This document shows, in pieces, positions 32,379-42,335 of a stretch of 64,000 nucleotides of DNA. Source of the stretch: Galeruca laticollis (taxonomy: Eukaryota > Arthropoda > Insecta > Coleoptera > Chrysomelidae); the NCBI GenBank assembly GCA_963921935.1, contig OY998177.1, positions 111,902,067 to 111,966,066 on the forward strand, given 5' to 3'. The notes beneath the pieces are model-generated. The model was given only the letters and a program-made list of their open reading frames with translations. It had not been told where the DNA came from and did not search any database. How positions within the stretch are numbered: the stretch's first letter is position 1; every line of letters begins with the position of its first letter. The translations under genes and the position numbers were made by a program.

Positions 32379-32863
32379 TGTTGGATTTCATTAGATTTGA
32401 ATTTTATTTATTTTCCTGCGAGGTAGACAACCCGAACCACAAACATTTGTAATCGTGGTTGCCTTCATGCTCGCGTTAACTAGAGATTCATTCTAATTTT
32501 TCTAAAACCTACACAGACTTCAGCTAACCATTGTGTGGTGAGGAACAATAATATTCGTGTGCGGTAATTCCTAATAATTTTTTTTACGTTGAGATTTACA
32601 AAAAGACGTGTCGTGTTATGGTGAACGAAGCTGCATTGGAGAAAGCTCTCTGAAGAAAAGTTTTCTAAGAGTTAGTGGGAAAAGAAAATCTCAGGTGAGT
32701 GAATCTCTATTCGTTGCCGGTCATTTTTCGAAGTAACGGCATTTTTACATCTTCCTAATTAAACCCGAAATTAAGCACTATTTTGGGGTAAATTGTACGG
32801 TCCTAAACTTCACTCTCCTCATAGGAGCTATAGAATTGGAGATTCATGATACCGGATCGCACA
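32379..32863 (+). repeat. 3' LTR of the BEL/Pao element
   Basis: 485 bp beginning TGTTGGATTTC and ending GATCGCACA, followed by the CTTAC duplication. The left edge is confirmed by the identical 15-bp stub at 29569, the right edge by the duplication and by restoration of the LINE reading at 32869. Confidence 0.8.
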
Positions 32864-32868
32864 CTTAC

Positions 32869-34640
32869 CCGATCATATAATCAAAGTCATACATGGGAAA
32901 AATAAAATTCGTGAAAAATGGCAAACGCAAAAATGACAGAATACTGCTAAAACATTACCAAAACTTAATCAATACGTAAGTACATGAATACAAAAATCTT
33001 TCGTGCAAGATCTTCTTAGAGAAATTAGAACCAGTAGATAACTTTCTCTGGAAAATCGCTAGATGCCCAAAAAACAGGAATAATGAAATTACCAAAATTG
33101 TTGTTAATAGACACGCTTTCACTAATAAAACTGTAATAGCAGAAAACTTTGGAGAGTATTTCCAAAATCATTTCACAAATAACACACAACTACACAATAT
33201 TATCACACAATTTGTTCCAAATGACCTACACACAAGCCACAGACCAAACACAAAATATCTGGTCACAAAAAATGAAATTTATAACACCGTACAATCGTCG
33301 GAAAATAAAACAGCCCCTGAATGGGATGGCATTCCTTAAATTCTATTAAAAATCTTCCTAAGAAAGCTCTTGTACAACTCACATATATAACCAACTATAT
33401 AATTAAAATAGGCAACTATCCCGATATGCTCAAGATTGCCAATATCATACATAACATCAAAGCCAACAAACAACCATGTTATTTAAATAGCTACAGACCT
33501 ATTCCCTCATTGAATAACATAGCAGAGGTCATAGACAGAATTGTTCTTGAAATAATACAAAATTTCACATTATACCTCCCGAGCGATACGGCTTCAGCGA
33601 AGGGCACAGCATTATTGCACAAATCATTAGAGTGTTTAACCACGTCAGAGAGGGATTTCGAGTAAAAATGAATCGAATATGGTCAATATTAATATACAAA
33701 AACCATTTGACTATGTATGCCTAGAGAGATTATTTTATGTAAATTTATCAAAATAATTGAACCTAAATACTTAATTGATATAGTGCTCTCATATGTTACT
33801 AATCGCCAATTTCAGTTAAGCATCAATGAAGGCTCGGCTGGACCTTTCCCCATAAAAGCCGGAGTTCCTTAGGGCTCAGTTCTATCAACTTTGTGATATT
33901 CAATATTTACCCACGATTTTCTAACCACACCACAAGTTTTGGCAGTCATGTATGCAGATGACACCTGCACTACACAACGTACAGACACACATAAACACAC
34001 AAATCATACCAAAGCTGAGAGAGAATAAGCTTACTATCAACGCATCCAAGACTGGTAATGGTTATTCAGAAGCATTACAGGGCAAAATAGCTCAATGTAA
34101 TATCAGCTGTGCATTGACGTACAACACCTTTTACCCAGTAAGACATTAAGTTACTTAAGATTATACTCTACAATGTAACAGTAATGTACATATAACGGAG
34201 TACGTTCAGAAAGCTGAAATTTGAATGAGCAGATTATGTATCATCTTATGCAAAAATAGCTATTTCTTAACGGCGAATAGATTAATCATATATCAACAAA
34301 TCATCCGTCCAATACTTACATACGCCGGCCCAGTGTATTTTACTGGCTCAAAACACAATTCCCATACCCTGCACGTGGTACAGAACAAGTGTCTCCGCAT
34401 GGCAATCAAATACAAAACATCGCCTCCCCAACTCCCAAAAACCTCATGGTCAAACGAACAATCCGACATACCCACTGTCAAGGACTTCATATAAAAACTT
34501 TTACAATCACTGCCTCCCAAAAAATCTTCGTGGAAAACTCAAAACCGTCAATCGCGCAGTAGACATCCGCGACAGAGGACACGTAATATTGAGACAATAA
34601 TTTAGAATGTAGATTTGCCTTTATTTCAGATTTTCTGGAA
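32869..34640 (+). pseudogene. Jockey-like LINE ORF2, RT part
   Basis: Reading resumes as PDHIIKVIHGKNKIREKWQ, in register with the part before 29564. Then KLEPVDNFLWKIARCPK, NKTAPEWDGIP (about 33300), SYRPIPSLNNIAEVIDRIV (33500), AGVPQ near 33860 and VMYADDTCTT near 33945 (catalytic YADD intact), IRPILTYAGPVYFTGSKHNS (34300) and the jockey tail. Several stops and frameshifts. The LINE ends at about 34610-34640, where the envelope fragment begins. Confidence 0.7.
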
Positions 34641-35440
34641 CTATGGAACTCCAGGATAAAATAACAATTAGACATCCAGTTAACAATCCCGAGTTGCTAC
34701 CCTTTAGGTTAGGAACCGTAAAAATTGAAATGTACAGTTATGGACTTATACACTATTATGATTTGAACACAATGATTTTAGAAATAAATAAATTACAAAT
34801 TCAAGCCGAAAAAATTAGGACCTTTGCTGATCAAAACATCCAATACGCTAATTATCTCTCAAATTATTGTAAACTGCTTGACTTCACAGAAACCAAGATT
34901 AACGATGAGCTAGCAGGAAAATTACCCCATCCTTTAAGAACAAAAAGAGGCCTTATAAACGGCATAGGATCAGTTTTTGAATCTATCACTGGAAATTTAG
35001 AGTCTAACGATGGAGAAAGACTTGAAACTCTCATCAAATAATTACAAAATAACCAAAATAATTAAGCTGTAGTATGAGAAATCAAAATTCATTATCAGTC
35101 ACACACATTGATAAATTTAATAAAACCATTGGACAAATAACCAATAACGAACAAATTTTTGAAACAAAAATTAAATTTATCTATACTTTAATCAACAGAC
35201 AAGCAGATTACGAATATTAAGATGGCTATTAGCTTAATCATAATCTGATTAATTCGGTTTTGAGCCATATTGAAAATTCGATTTCATTTGCCAAACTTCA
35301 AGTGCCGCATCCAAGCATAATTGAAACTTCTGATTTATTCAAACAATTGAAGAATTTGGAAAAAATATGTACTAAACACGAATTGCCCTTAGATATTGAA
35401 TACGATAAAATTTTACTCTACAAAAAATTAATTAATTAAA
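34630..35440 (+). pseudogene. Errantivirus-type envelope fragment (baculovirus F-like), broken
   Basis: The frame 34643-35041 (132 codons) begins just after a splice-acceptor-like TTATTTCAG at 34621-34629, as expected for a spliced env message. At residues 99-102 there is a basic furin-type site, followed by a Gly-rich hydrophobic stretch, the arrangement of insect retroviral and baculovirus F envelope proteins. Stops at 35039 and later, plus further degenerate coding text to about 35440, break it. The signal peptide region, most of the ectodomain and the membrane anchor are not recognisable, and no matching pol or LTR is adjacent. It is an inactive endogenous remnant. Confidence 0.55.
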
Positions 35441-37599
35441 ATTGATTGCTACTATTATAATAAAAATTACATATATCAAATATTCCTATAACATATCCCA
35501 AGGTTTTTGATTACTATCATTTATTTTCGGCTCCAATACTGGAAGGGAGTTAGTTTAATGTGATAATACCTCAGAATAAATGTTTAATTATGAATGGTGT
35601 CAACTTCGCATATAAAATTACTTGTTGTAAATTAAAAGTTAGTCAGTTACTATATTTCACATTGTTTTATCGTATTTGTAGAATTGCCATTTTTGTAAAA
35701 TAAACATTTTTAAAATGTGTATTTCAAGTTGATAATTTGAAAGTCATGAATGGATTCTCCTTCAAATTATTTTATTTATCTTTCTAGTTGTTGGGCGAGG
35801 AGCTTTTCTTTTTTCATATATCAGTATCCTAATTTCTGTAGGATAATTACATCATTTTAAGCGAGATGGAATTATATAAGTAGTTTTGCTTTGCACAGAC
35901 TTCGTACGATCTGATAATTGAATTGCTGCCGATTTTCAGGAACAATGTCAATTGCCTGATGACTCTATAGGGAAATAATTTCATTAAATATTTCAAATTG
36001 ACTTGAATTCCAATAACACCCTTTTCGATAAAAAATACTTAAATGCTCTCATACTTTCCTACTTACTACTTTATAATCTTTCAAAAGAAATTTATCGTCG
36101 ACTTCCAAATGAAAAAAACTATTTGATATTTATCCTGCTCTTGCAACTTTCTGTAACTTAGATGAAGCATCAGTTTGTGGAATAAAACGAGGAAAGTTGA
36201 GATGATTAAATTCTATTCCAAGAAACTTCTCCAAAATCTGAAAATAAAGTATTCCAAGCGGTGAGGTTACTTGATTCGTCTTTAATGTTTCTCAACTGAG
36301 TTTCCAAATCTAGTGAGATTAAAAGTACAGAGATATTAAAAAATCGATTAAGAGAACGAAACAAAATAACAGTGTTAACGTGTAGAACTGAATTCGAAAT
36401 TTATATTTCACATACTGTGAGTGGATCTACATACACTGTATATTCGATTATTAGTACAGGGATCTAGGAAACTATAAGAGCTAGAGAATCGGTTACATGG
36501 AGATCAACATTTGCAGCTTCTTAGGGTTATTCCTAAACCCCTTTTACATTTTCTACAAAAGTCATGGCTCACTAGACAATTGTAAAAAAACTTTATTTTA
36601 CCGATATCTTAAAAAATGCATCTGCTCTTATTTATTATATGCGATACAAACAAAAGTTGTACCTAGATATTTGAGAAAAAATTAATTACGTTATTATAAC
36701 ACATTTAACCTTCCAGTACTATAGTTATTTGTTTCATAGCGACCTAAATTTTTGACTGCATGATTTTGCTTTAATATTGCTTAAGGAAAAATGAATAGCC
36801 CTTGTTATCATTACTACACAATACAATGATAACAAGTGTGGTATCGTTGAATTTGTTTCTGAATGATATATCCAAAATTGTAATTTTATACCGTTTATTC
36901 CATTTGAAACAATTATGTTGGGGTCACGTGACCCGAAATGACAGGAACACCCTGTATGTATTTGTATGTATTATGTATGTTATAACCAAAATTTTAAGCA
37001 AGATAGAAGGCGCATTTAGGCCAAACTCTTGGACGAGATCGTTAACTGGCCAAATTGGCTCAGCAGAAATAAATAAAAAAATCATATTTCGTTTGTTTTT
37101 GATCTGAAGCTAAAATATACTTAGATTTTTTATAGACCTTAACACGTTCTACAACTTTTTTACTTAACACTTTTTCTAAAATTCAAATAAAAACATGTAT
37201 TTAAAAAAATTCAATAATTTACCAAATAAAAATTTAATGTTTTTGTATTTGATTTGATGCAAAATGTCACTTGAAATAAGCCTGTCCAATTGGTCTTGTG
37301 CCATCGGGATTTTTTACATTAAAATATGTTTGTTTCCTTTTATTATATTTTTTTTGGCATTTAAGATTTAGAATTTATTTCAATTATTTTCTTTCACTTG
37401 TATGTTAAAACAATTTTTTTAAGGCTAGATGTGAGTTTTTTCTTATTGTGAAATGACATCTATACAAATCTAATATAGTTTGATACAATTCTTTTTTGCA
37501 TTCCCGCAAATAAAATGTAACCTCACCTTATATCCTTAAGTATACTTACTTATTTTAAAAGAATTTATCAATTTGAAAAGGAATGTCAGAATTAAAGAA
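35441..37599. other. No gene recognised
   Basis: About 2.1 kb of AT-rich DNA. A 62-codon frame at 36497-36685 and a 101-codon frame at 36802-37107 are hydrophobic or patchy and show no domain. It may contain the decayed 3' part of the envelope element, but I cannot show that. Confidence 0.3.
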
Positions 37600-38452
37600 A
37601 AATATTTATCTACTCGGTTACACAAGTGCCAGTTGCTCAGGATGGCAACCTTAGGCCTCGTCGTCGCTCAGACGGAGATGGAGGTGGTTCCCTCTGATTG
37701 ATCTTCCGGATAAAGTTTTAAGAATCTCTTGTAAATGGGCGCCAACTGAGTCTTCCACCTAGGCCAATCACGATAAGTTACCCCCTCCCCCAAACCCAGT
37801 AGAATAAGGGGTAAAAATAAATGAAGCAAACATCAACTTATGCCCGACTATAATGTCACAAAAGTGGAAAAAAACAACCAATGACGATTTTAATTGAAAT
37901 TCCGAAAAGTATTTATTGCCCCCCATAAGATCAAATCAAGCCGGAAACTGATGTAAAATAATAACTCAAAGAAAAATGTATCACTTACTTCATCAAGTGA
38001 TTAACTACCATATAAAAAAACTATTTTGAACAATGTAAAAAAAACCTAGTTAGTAGGAAATTAATATGGCTGTCGTTACTCTAAGACTGTCTTATAAAAA
38101 AAATTCTACGAGTTGAATACATGTGAATTTGGTGAAATACACAAACCTGGAATAATGTATGCCACAATAAGTGATACTACAGGACTGGGCGTTGGTACCA
38201 AGGCGCAGGGAGTAGAATAAAATCAAAAATTATCCATCGTAAAATGTTACTTACCACATGATATTACTTTCCACCATTACATTAATTAAAAAAACATAAG
38301 AAAAAGAAGGTATAAATTTTGTTTAAAACCAAAAATGTATGGAAAACTTAACTTAGCTCTACATGTTACCACCCCAGTCTCGGAGGGTTACAATACTCTA
38401 CTAGTTGTGATTATATAAAAAAGGAAAACTAAGTTTACGAAATAAATAAGAA
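37600..38452. other. Unclassified; contains a minus-strand TGGCGCCC
   Basis: The minus strand has TTGGCGCCCATTTAC at about 37731-37746, which looks like a tRNA-Lys-type primer-binding site, as at 118. There is no gag downstream on that strand and no LTR pair, so a retroelement is possible but unproven. Upstream on the minus strand lies the three-exon frame at 38453-39484. Confidence 0.25.
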
Positions 38453-39484
38453 TTAACTAAGTCCAGAAGGCCGGGTTACCAATGACCTCAGTTCTTCATC
38501 CATGATGTGGGATTCAGCCAGTGGATACCCAAAAGGTGACGAATCCAAAGATTCAGGACAATTCCTGTCCTGGCAGCTGTATGAACACGAAGCCAAGACG
38601 TAGTTCCACAAATCGAACCAACAGCGTCCAACTCCAAAAGGTAAATAAACGGCTATTCTGATACCAGTGACAAGGCTTAAGCTTAACTCGATAATAAAAC
38701 CCAATTTAAGATCCGTAACTAGAAACCCTTAAAAAATACAAATGTATCAACCGAAAGTTGGCTTAAGCCATTAGACTATATTTACAATGTTTATCCCTTA
38801 AAATATTTTCCCCACTATAGACAAATAATTGTACTTGCCCTGTAGCTAACTTATCGAAAAATGTTGTCTAAGCAAACTTAAATTGAATATGTTCTAGCAA
38901 CATCAAAGTGCAACCGAATTATAATGATTTTAGTCTGAATAAACTAAAATGAATTAAATATTTAATAGGTCTTATTAAGATCAAAGGGTGACCTAATTTA
39001 TAATAATCTCATAGCCCTAAGATACAACTTACTGAAGTAAGAAGCACTATACAGCTACTACATAAGCAAGTAGACCTACCTTTGACAAGGGTTTTAGTTT
39101 CTTGGCTCCTTCCTCGGATCGTTAAATGTAAATTTGGGGCCACAAAGGCATCAGCTTCTTCAAAAACTCCAAATACGGTGCTTGACTTGGGTGTAATAAA
39201 TCCCTTCACAAGGTGTGGTGTGGGCCTCAATCCAACGGTAGAATATTTCCCAAAAACATGCTACAGAAAATAACCACAGCTCACAACTCCGCTATCATTA
39301 ACAGACAAGAATCATAAAAACCCTCCAGGGGATGGCTACAAATGGCCATTAGGAAACTACGATTCTCCTCAATCACCCATTAGCACTACTGCCTTACTTT
39401 TTCCAGAAACCCACAAAAAAAGTCCGTCCACAGAACACAGGACCCTGTCACGATACCAACGAACCGAACAGTCACCACTAACAT
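38453..39484 (-). CDS. Possible three-exon gene, function unknown (177 codons)
   Basis: Spliced minus-strand model. Exon 1 is 39398-39484 (29 codons, ATG start, hydrophobic, Val/Phe-rich, possible signal or membrane segment), with donor GTAAGG. Exon 2 is 39080-39260 (60 codons plus one base), with acceptor TTTTCTGTAG and donor GTAGGT. Exon 3 is 38453-38718 (two bases plus 88 codons to TAA), with acceptor TTTCTAG. All three are open in one frame and both junctions keep phase. Exon 2 contains HLVKGFITPKSSTVFGVFEE; exon 3 has a hydrophobic stretch (VTGIRIAVYLPFGVG) followed by six Cys. An in-frame TAG lies just upstream of the ATG, and a TATA-like TATATTTATA lies about 95 bp upstream. Composition is less AT-rich than the surroundings. 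I recognise no family. It could be a host gene or an undescribed element gene; the ATG and last exon are the least certain parts. Confidence 0.4.
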
Positions 39485-39571
39485 GAAACGCACTCTTAAC
39501 TACACCAACGTCAACACAGAGCAAGTTCCAAACAGGTAGATCCAAACTCTACTCATAATATCAATAACCCT

Positions 39572-39587
39572 ACCTATAAATATACGG
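39572..39587 (-). promoter_or_regulatory. TATA-like box upstream of the three-exon frame
   Basis: TATATTTATA on the minus strand, ~95 bp before the proposed ATG at 39484. The distance suits a core promoter with a short 5' UTR. AT-rich chance matches are common, so this is tentative. Confidence 0.25.
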
Positions 39588-40395
39588 TCAGCGCTCGAAA
39601 ACCGACGTTAGCAGCTCGTAGCAGTCATCGAATACGATATACAACTAACCTCTAACTACAGATATCAACGTTACACGGAAAACCCACCACAAACACACTA
39701 TAAAACGCCCGCAACTTACAACACGACAGAAATTGACATAATCCACACTCGACTAACGTCTGTGTTTCCAAGTATGACAGATCGGCTATCAAACCAAACA
39801 CTTGTTGATTTCATTAATAAATAATGAGAAAAAATAAGCCATGAGAGGCAGATATTTCACCAAGGGATTAAGAGAACACGAAATATATATTTAGTGCAGT
39901 TATACCACCTATACCCAGTAGAAGAGACCACTGTACTTGTAAGTGGAATCTCTATAAAGTACAGTTATACTACCCATATGAAACTGAAAGAACCACTGCA
40001 CTTCACATTTTGGAAAGAAATGAAGAAAAACGGAGAAAAAGGTGAAAATGTTTTCAAAGACATCTACCAACAGAAAGGATCTCTGTGATATGGTAGTTTA
40101 TTTTATTAATTTTAGGTGGAAAAAAGCACAAAATAGGTAAGCCTAGCTGGTAGACTAAACGAGGGACAACAGGACTAATCATAATTTATCAGGACAACCA
40201 TAAGGGAACAAAAAGACAGTAACGATACATTCCAAACAGGTAACCTAAGTAATTTAATAAAAATCAGGGAAAACATGGCCCAGAGCTTAATTTACTCGTT
40301 ACAAAAAGTTTAAATTAGACAAACAAACATATCCCCAAAAATAGAGCGCCAGTAATGCAAGGTTACATTTTGAGTAATAACTTTTATTTTTTTGA
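39588..40395. other. No gene recognised
   Basis: Contains a 64-codon plus-strand frame (39894-40088) with a charged C-terminus (FWKEMKKNGEKGENVFKDIY) that I cannot assign. Otherwise anonymous. Confidence 0.25.
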
Positions 40396-40551
40396 ATAGA
40401 ACCTATAGTAGGCTATAATAATGAGATTTGTGAAACAGGACAAAATAAAGAAATCAAAATAAGAAACAAAAAGTTCGAAGAAGTACAAAAGTTTGAATAG
40501 CTAGGAGTAATTATAGACAATAAAGGGAAAAGAATGACGGAAATCGACGAA

Positions 40552-41208
40552 AAAATAAACGGTTCTAAAGATTAAAACTAACTTGTCCGCATCTGTGGCC
40601 CTGAACAATATTCTATCACAAAATTCTTACTTGTATACTCTTCGGGGGATGTATCGTGCTAACAAACCGAAATTTCTCCAAAAATGACAAAAATATCGTA
40701 CTCAAAGTACTGTAGCACCGGTTGTATTGGCTCTGGCGAGCTGAAAATCAATAGGGTTCATCTGTGAAATGCCCTGAATAATATTCAATCATAAAATTGG
40801 TGACTTGTTGAACTCCGGAAGCTGTATCGTGCTAAAAAACTGAAATTTCTCGAAAAACGACAAAATGTCGTACTTAAAGTACCATAGCCCCCGTTGTACT
40901 GGCTCTGGTGAGCTGAAAATCAATAGGGTTCATCCGTGAAATGTCCTCAACAATACTCCATCATAAAATTGGTGACTTATTGCACTCCGGAGGCTGTATC
41001 GTGCTAACAAGACTTGCAAGGAAAAGTGGCCGACGCCAACGACGACGACGACGACATACACACAGGATTTTTTTTCTAAAAACCGTTTTTTCGTGTTGTT
41101 GTTGATGGACAACGTAAAAATAACTCAAAAAAATTTTTCGAATTTCCAACTTTTTTGTGGGTAAACCAATACTTTTCTCGCATATTAGATAGGTTGGCGG
41201 AAAAGTAA
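40552..41208. mobile_element. Unclassified minisatellite-bearing element, copy 1
   Basis: 657 bp with conserved left end (AAATAAACGGTTCTAAAG), 2 and a fraction ~173-bp tandem units, and a conserved right end (GCATATTAGATAGGTTGGCG then GAAAAGTAA). The same left and right ends occur at 45268-46250 with four units. It interrupts a LINE reading frame, which is direct evidence that it was inserted. No frame, no long inverted repeats; ACTT(T)TCCGC words occur inverted near both ends. Confidence 0.65.
40651..41010. repeat. ~173-bp tandem repeat, copy 1
   Basis: The phrase GTATCGTGCTAA recurs at 40651, 40824 and 40996, so units are 173 and 172 bp. Each unit contains GAGCTGAAAATCAATAGGG and ACTCCGGAGGCTGTATCGTG. 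Units differ from each other by about 10-15 percent. Confidence 0.85.
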
Positions 41209-41786
41209 TAATAGCAATAACAGAGCGTACCAAGCAAATAAAAGTCTGTTGCAAAGTAAAATATTAACCAAGAAAACAAAAAGAAACATATGAAACAATA
41301 ATAAGACTCATAATAATGTATGCAGCGGAATCGATTATAATGACAAAGAAAGAGGGAGACAAGTTGAGAAAAAATGAGCGAAAGATAATACGAACAATAT
41401 TGGGTCCAGTGAAGATAGGGAAGCAGGAATATAGAAGAAAAATAAATCAAGAGATTTTGGAAGAGCTAGATGGAGAAGACATAGTAAAAAACTAGAATTC
41501 AAAGAATAGAATGGCGGGGACATATTTGGAGTTAAGGACCAGAATCAGTAACAAAAGCAGTGATACAATGCCAACCAGGGAGAAAAAGAAAACGAAATGG
41601 TTGGCAGATGTAGATGAGGACTTGAGCAGGGCAGGAATTACAAGAAGGAAGGAGAAAGTGAAAGACGGGGAAAAATGGTGACAGATCACTGAACAAATAC
41701 AATGATGTTGGAGACTGATCCACTCCGTTAAATGGATTTAGATAGCGAAAGCGGCGAAACCTCACATGGAGTGAATGAAGAAAAAG

Positions 41787-42212
41787 CTCCTGAGAATATG
41801 TGTGCTCATTGGAATCGGAAGTGTGTCTTTAAAAATGTATCGTAAGCATTTATTAGCACATAAAGAATTGCAAAATTGAGATGAGACAAAAAGAGATTTA
41901 GTTTTTTGTCAATATCTCATGAACTATTAACATTCAAGAAATAAAAAAAAATGTTCTTAAAGAGGAGGAGATTTCCAATAAAAAACTTTTAACTGCCGGA
42001 TCTCTATCTCCATTATCAATTGATGATCTCATTATGACTATGCCTAGACGCAATACGGAATGTGTAAGATATCGTGGAGCTTAAATTGATTATTGATGTT
42101 GGTGAGCAGAAACTTAGATTATACTTGATTGGAGTGAAATTTTGATCAATTACATATCCCTAGTTTCCTGATTTCTATGTCATATGTTACCGAGATAAAA
42201 TAATATTTACTG
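41787..42212 (+). repeat. Terminal arm of a second Penelope-like family
   Basis: About 425 bp that is the reverse complement of 46926-47353, sharing CTCCTGAGAATATGTG at the outer tip and GATGATCTCATTATGACTAT inside. The 46.9-kb copy is joined to a Penelope-type GIY-YIG frame, so this arm belongs to the same family. It ends at TACTGGGT where unrelated sequence starts. Confidence 0.6.
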
Positions 42213-42335
42213 GGTGTAGCAAAGCCGTATGCGGATTGTAAGAGCTCACTTCGCTGCCGGAATTCGTTACCTTCGTTTCCACAGTACAGTTCAGAGAAAA
42301 GTGTGATTACTGAGGTTGTGCAATACTAACTTGTT

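Larger units (their letters stand above)
29569..32863 (+). mobile_element. BEL/Pao LTR retrotransposon, internally deleted
   Basis: Bounded by a 5-bp target duplication CTTAC (29564-29568 and 32864-32868) inside a jockey-like LINE. The 3' LTR is 32379-32863 (485 bp, TG...CA). At the 5' end only 15 bp identical to the LTR start (TGTTGGATTTCATTA, 29569-29583) remain and are joined directly to RT coding sequence. The rest of the 5' LTR, gag, protease and the N-terminus of RT were deleted after insertion. Confidence 0.85.
40396..41786 (+). mobile_element. LINE C-terminal fragment split by a minisatellite element
   Basis: 40396-40551 reads KKFEEVQKFE then LGVIIDNKGKRMTEIDEKI, the post-palm segment of an endonuclease-RT LINE. 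The same protein resumes at ~41215 as SLLQSKILTKKTKRN, LIIMYAAESIIMTKKEGDKL, RKIIRTILGPVKIGKQEYRR and WRGHIW, then RKRKRGRWLADVDEDL-like text to ~41750. Between them sits the element at 40552-41208. Stops and frameshifts mean the LINE copy is dead. Confidence 0.6.

Noticed and set aside
36802..37107. 101-codon frame that might be a gene
   Set aside because: Biased, AT-driven composition with no motif; nothing around it supports expression.
37731..37746. Minus-strand TGGCGCCC as proof of an LTR element
   Set aside because: Only eight bases match, no LTR pair and no gag follow; kept only as a note.
41335..41765. Several overlapping minus-strand Ser/Phe/Leu-rich frames
   Set aside because: They are shadows of the plus-strand LINE C-terminus.
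41787..42212. Hammerhead ribozyme in the arms of Penelope-like family 2
   Set aside because: I searched both strands of both arms for CTGANGA followed by GAAA with pairing between and found none.
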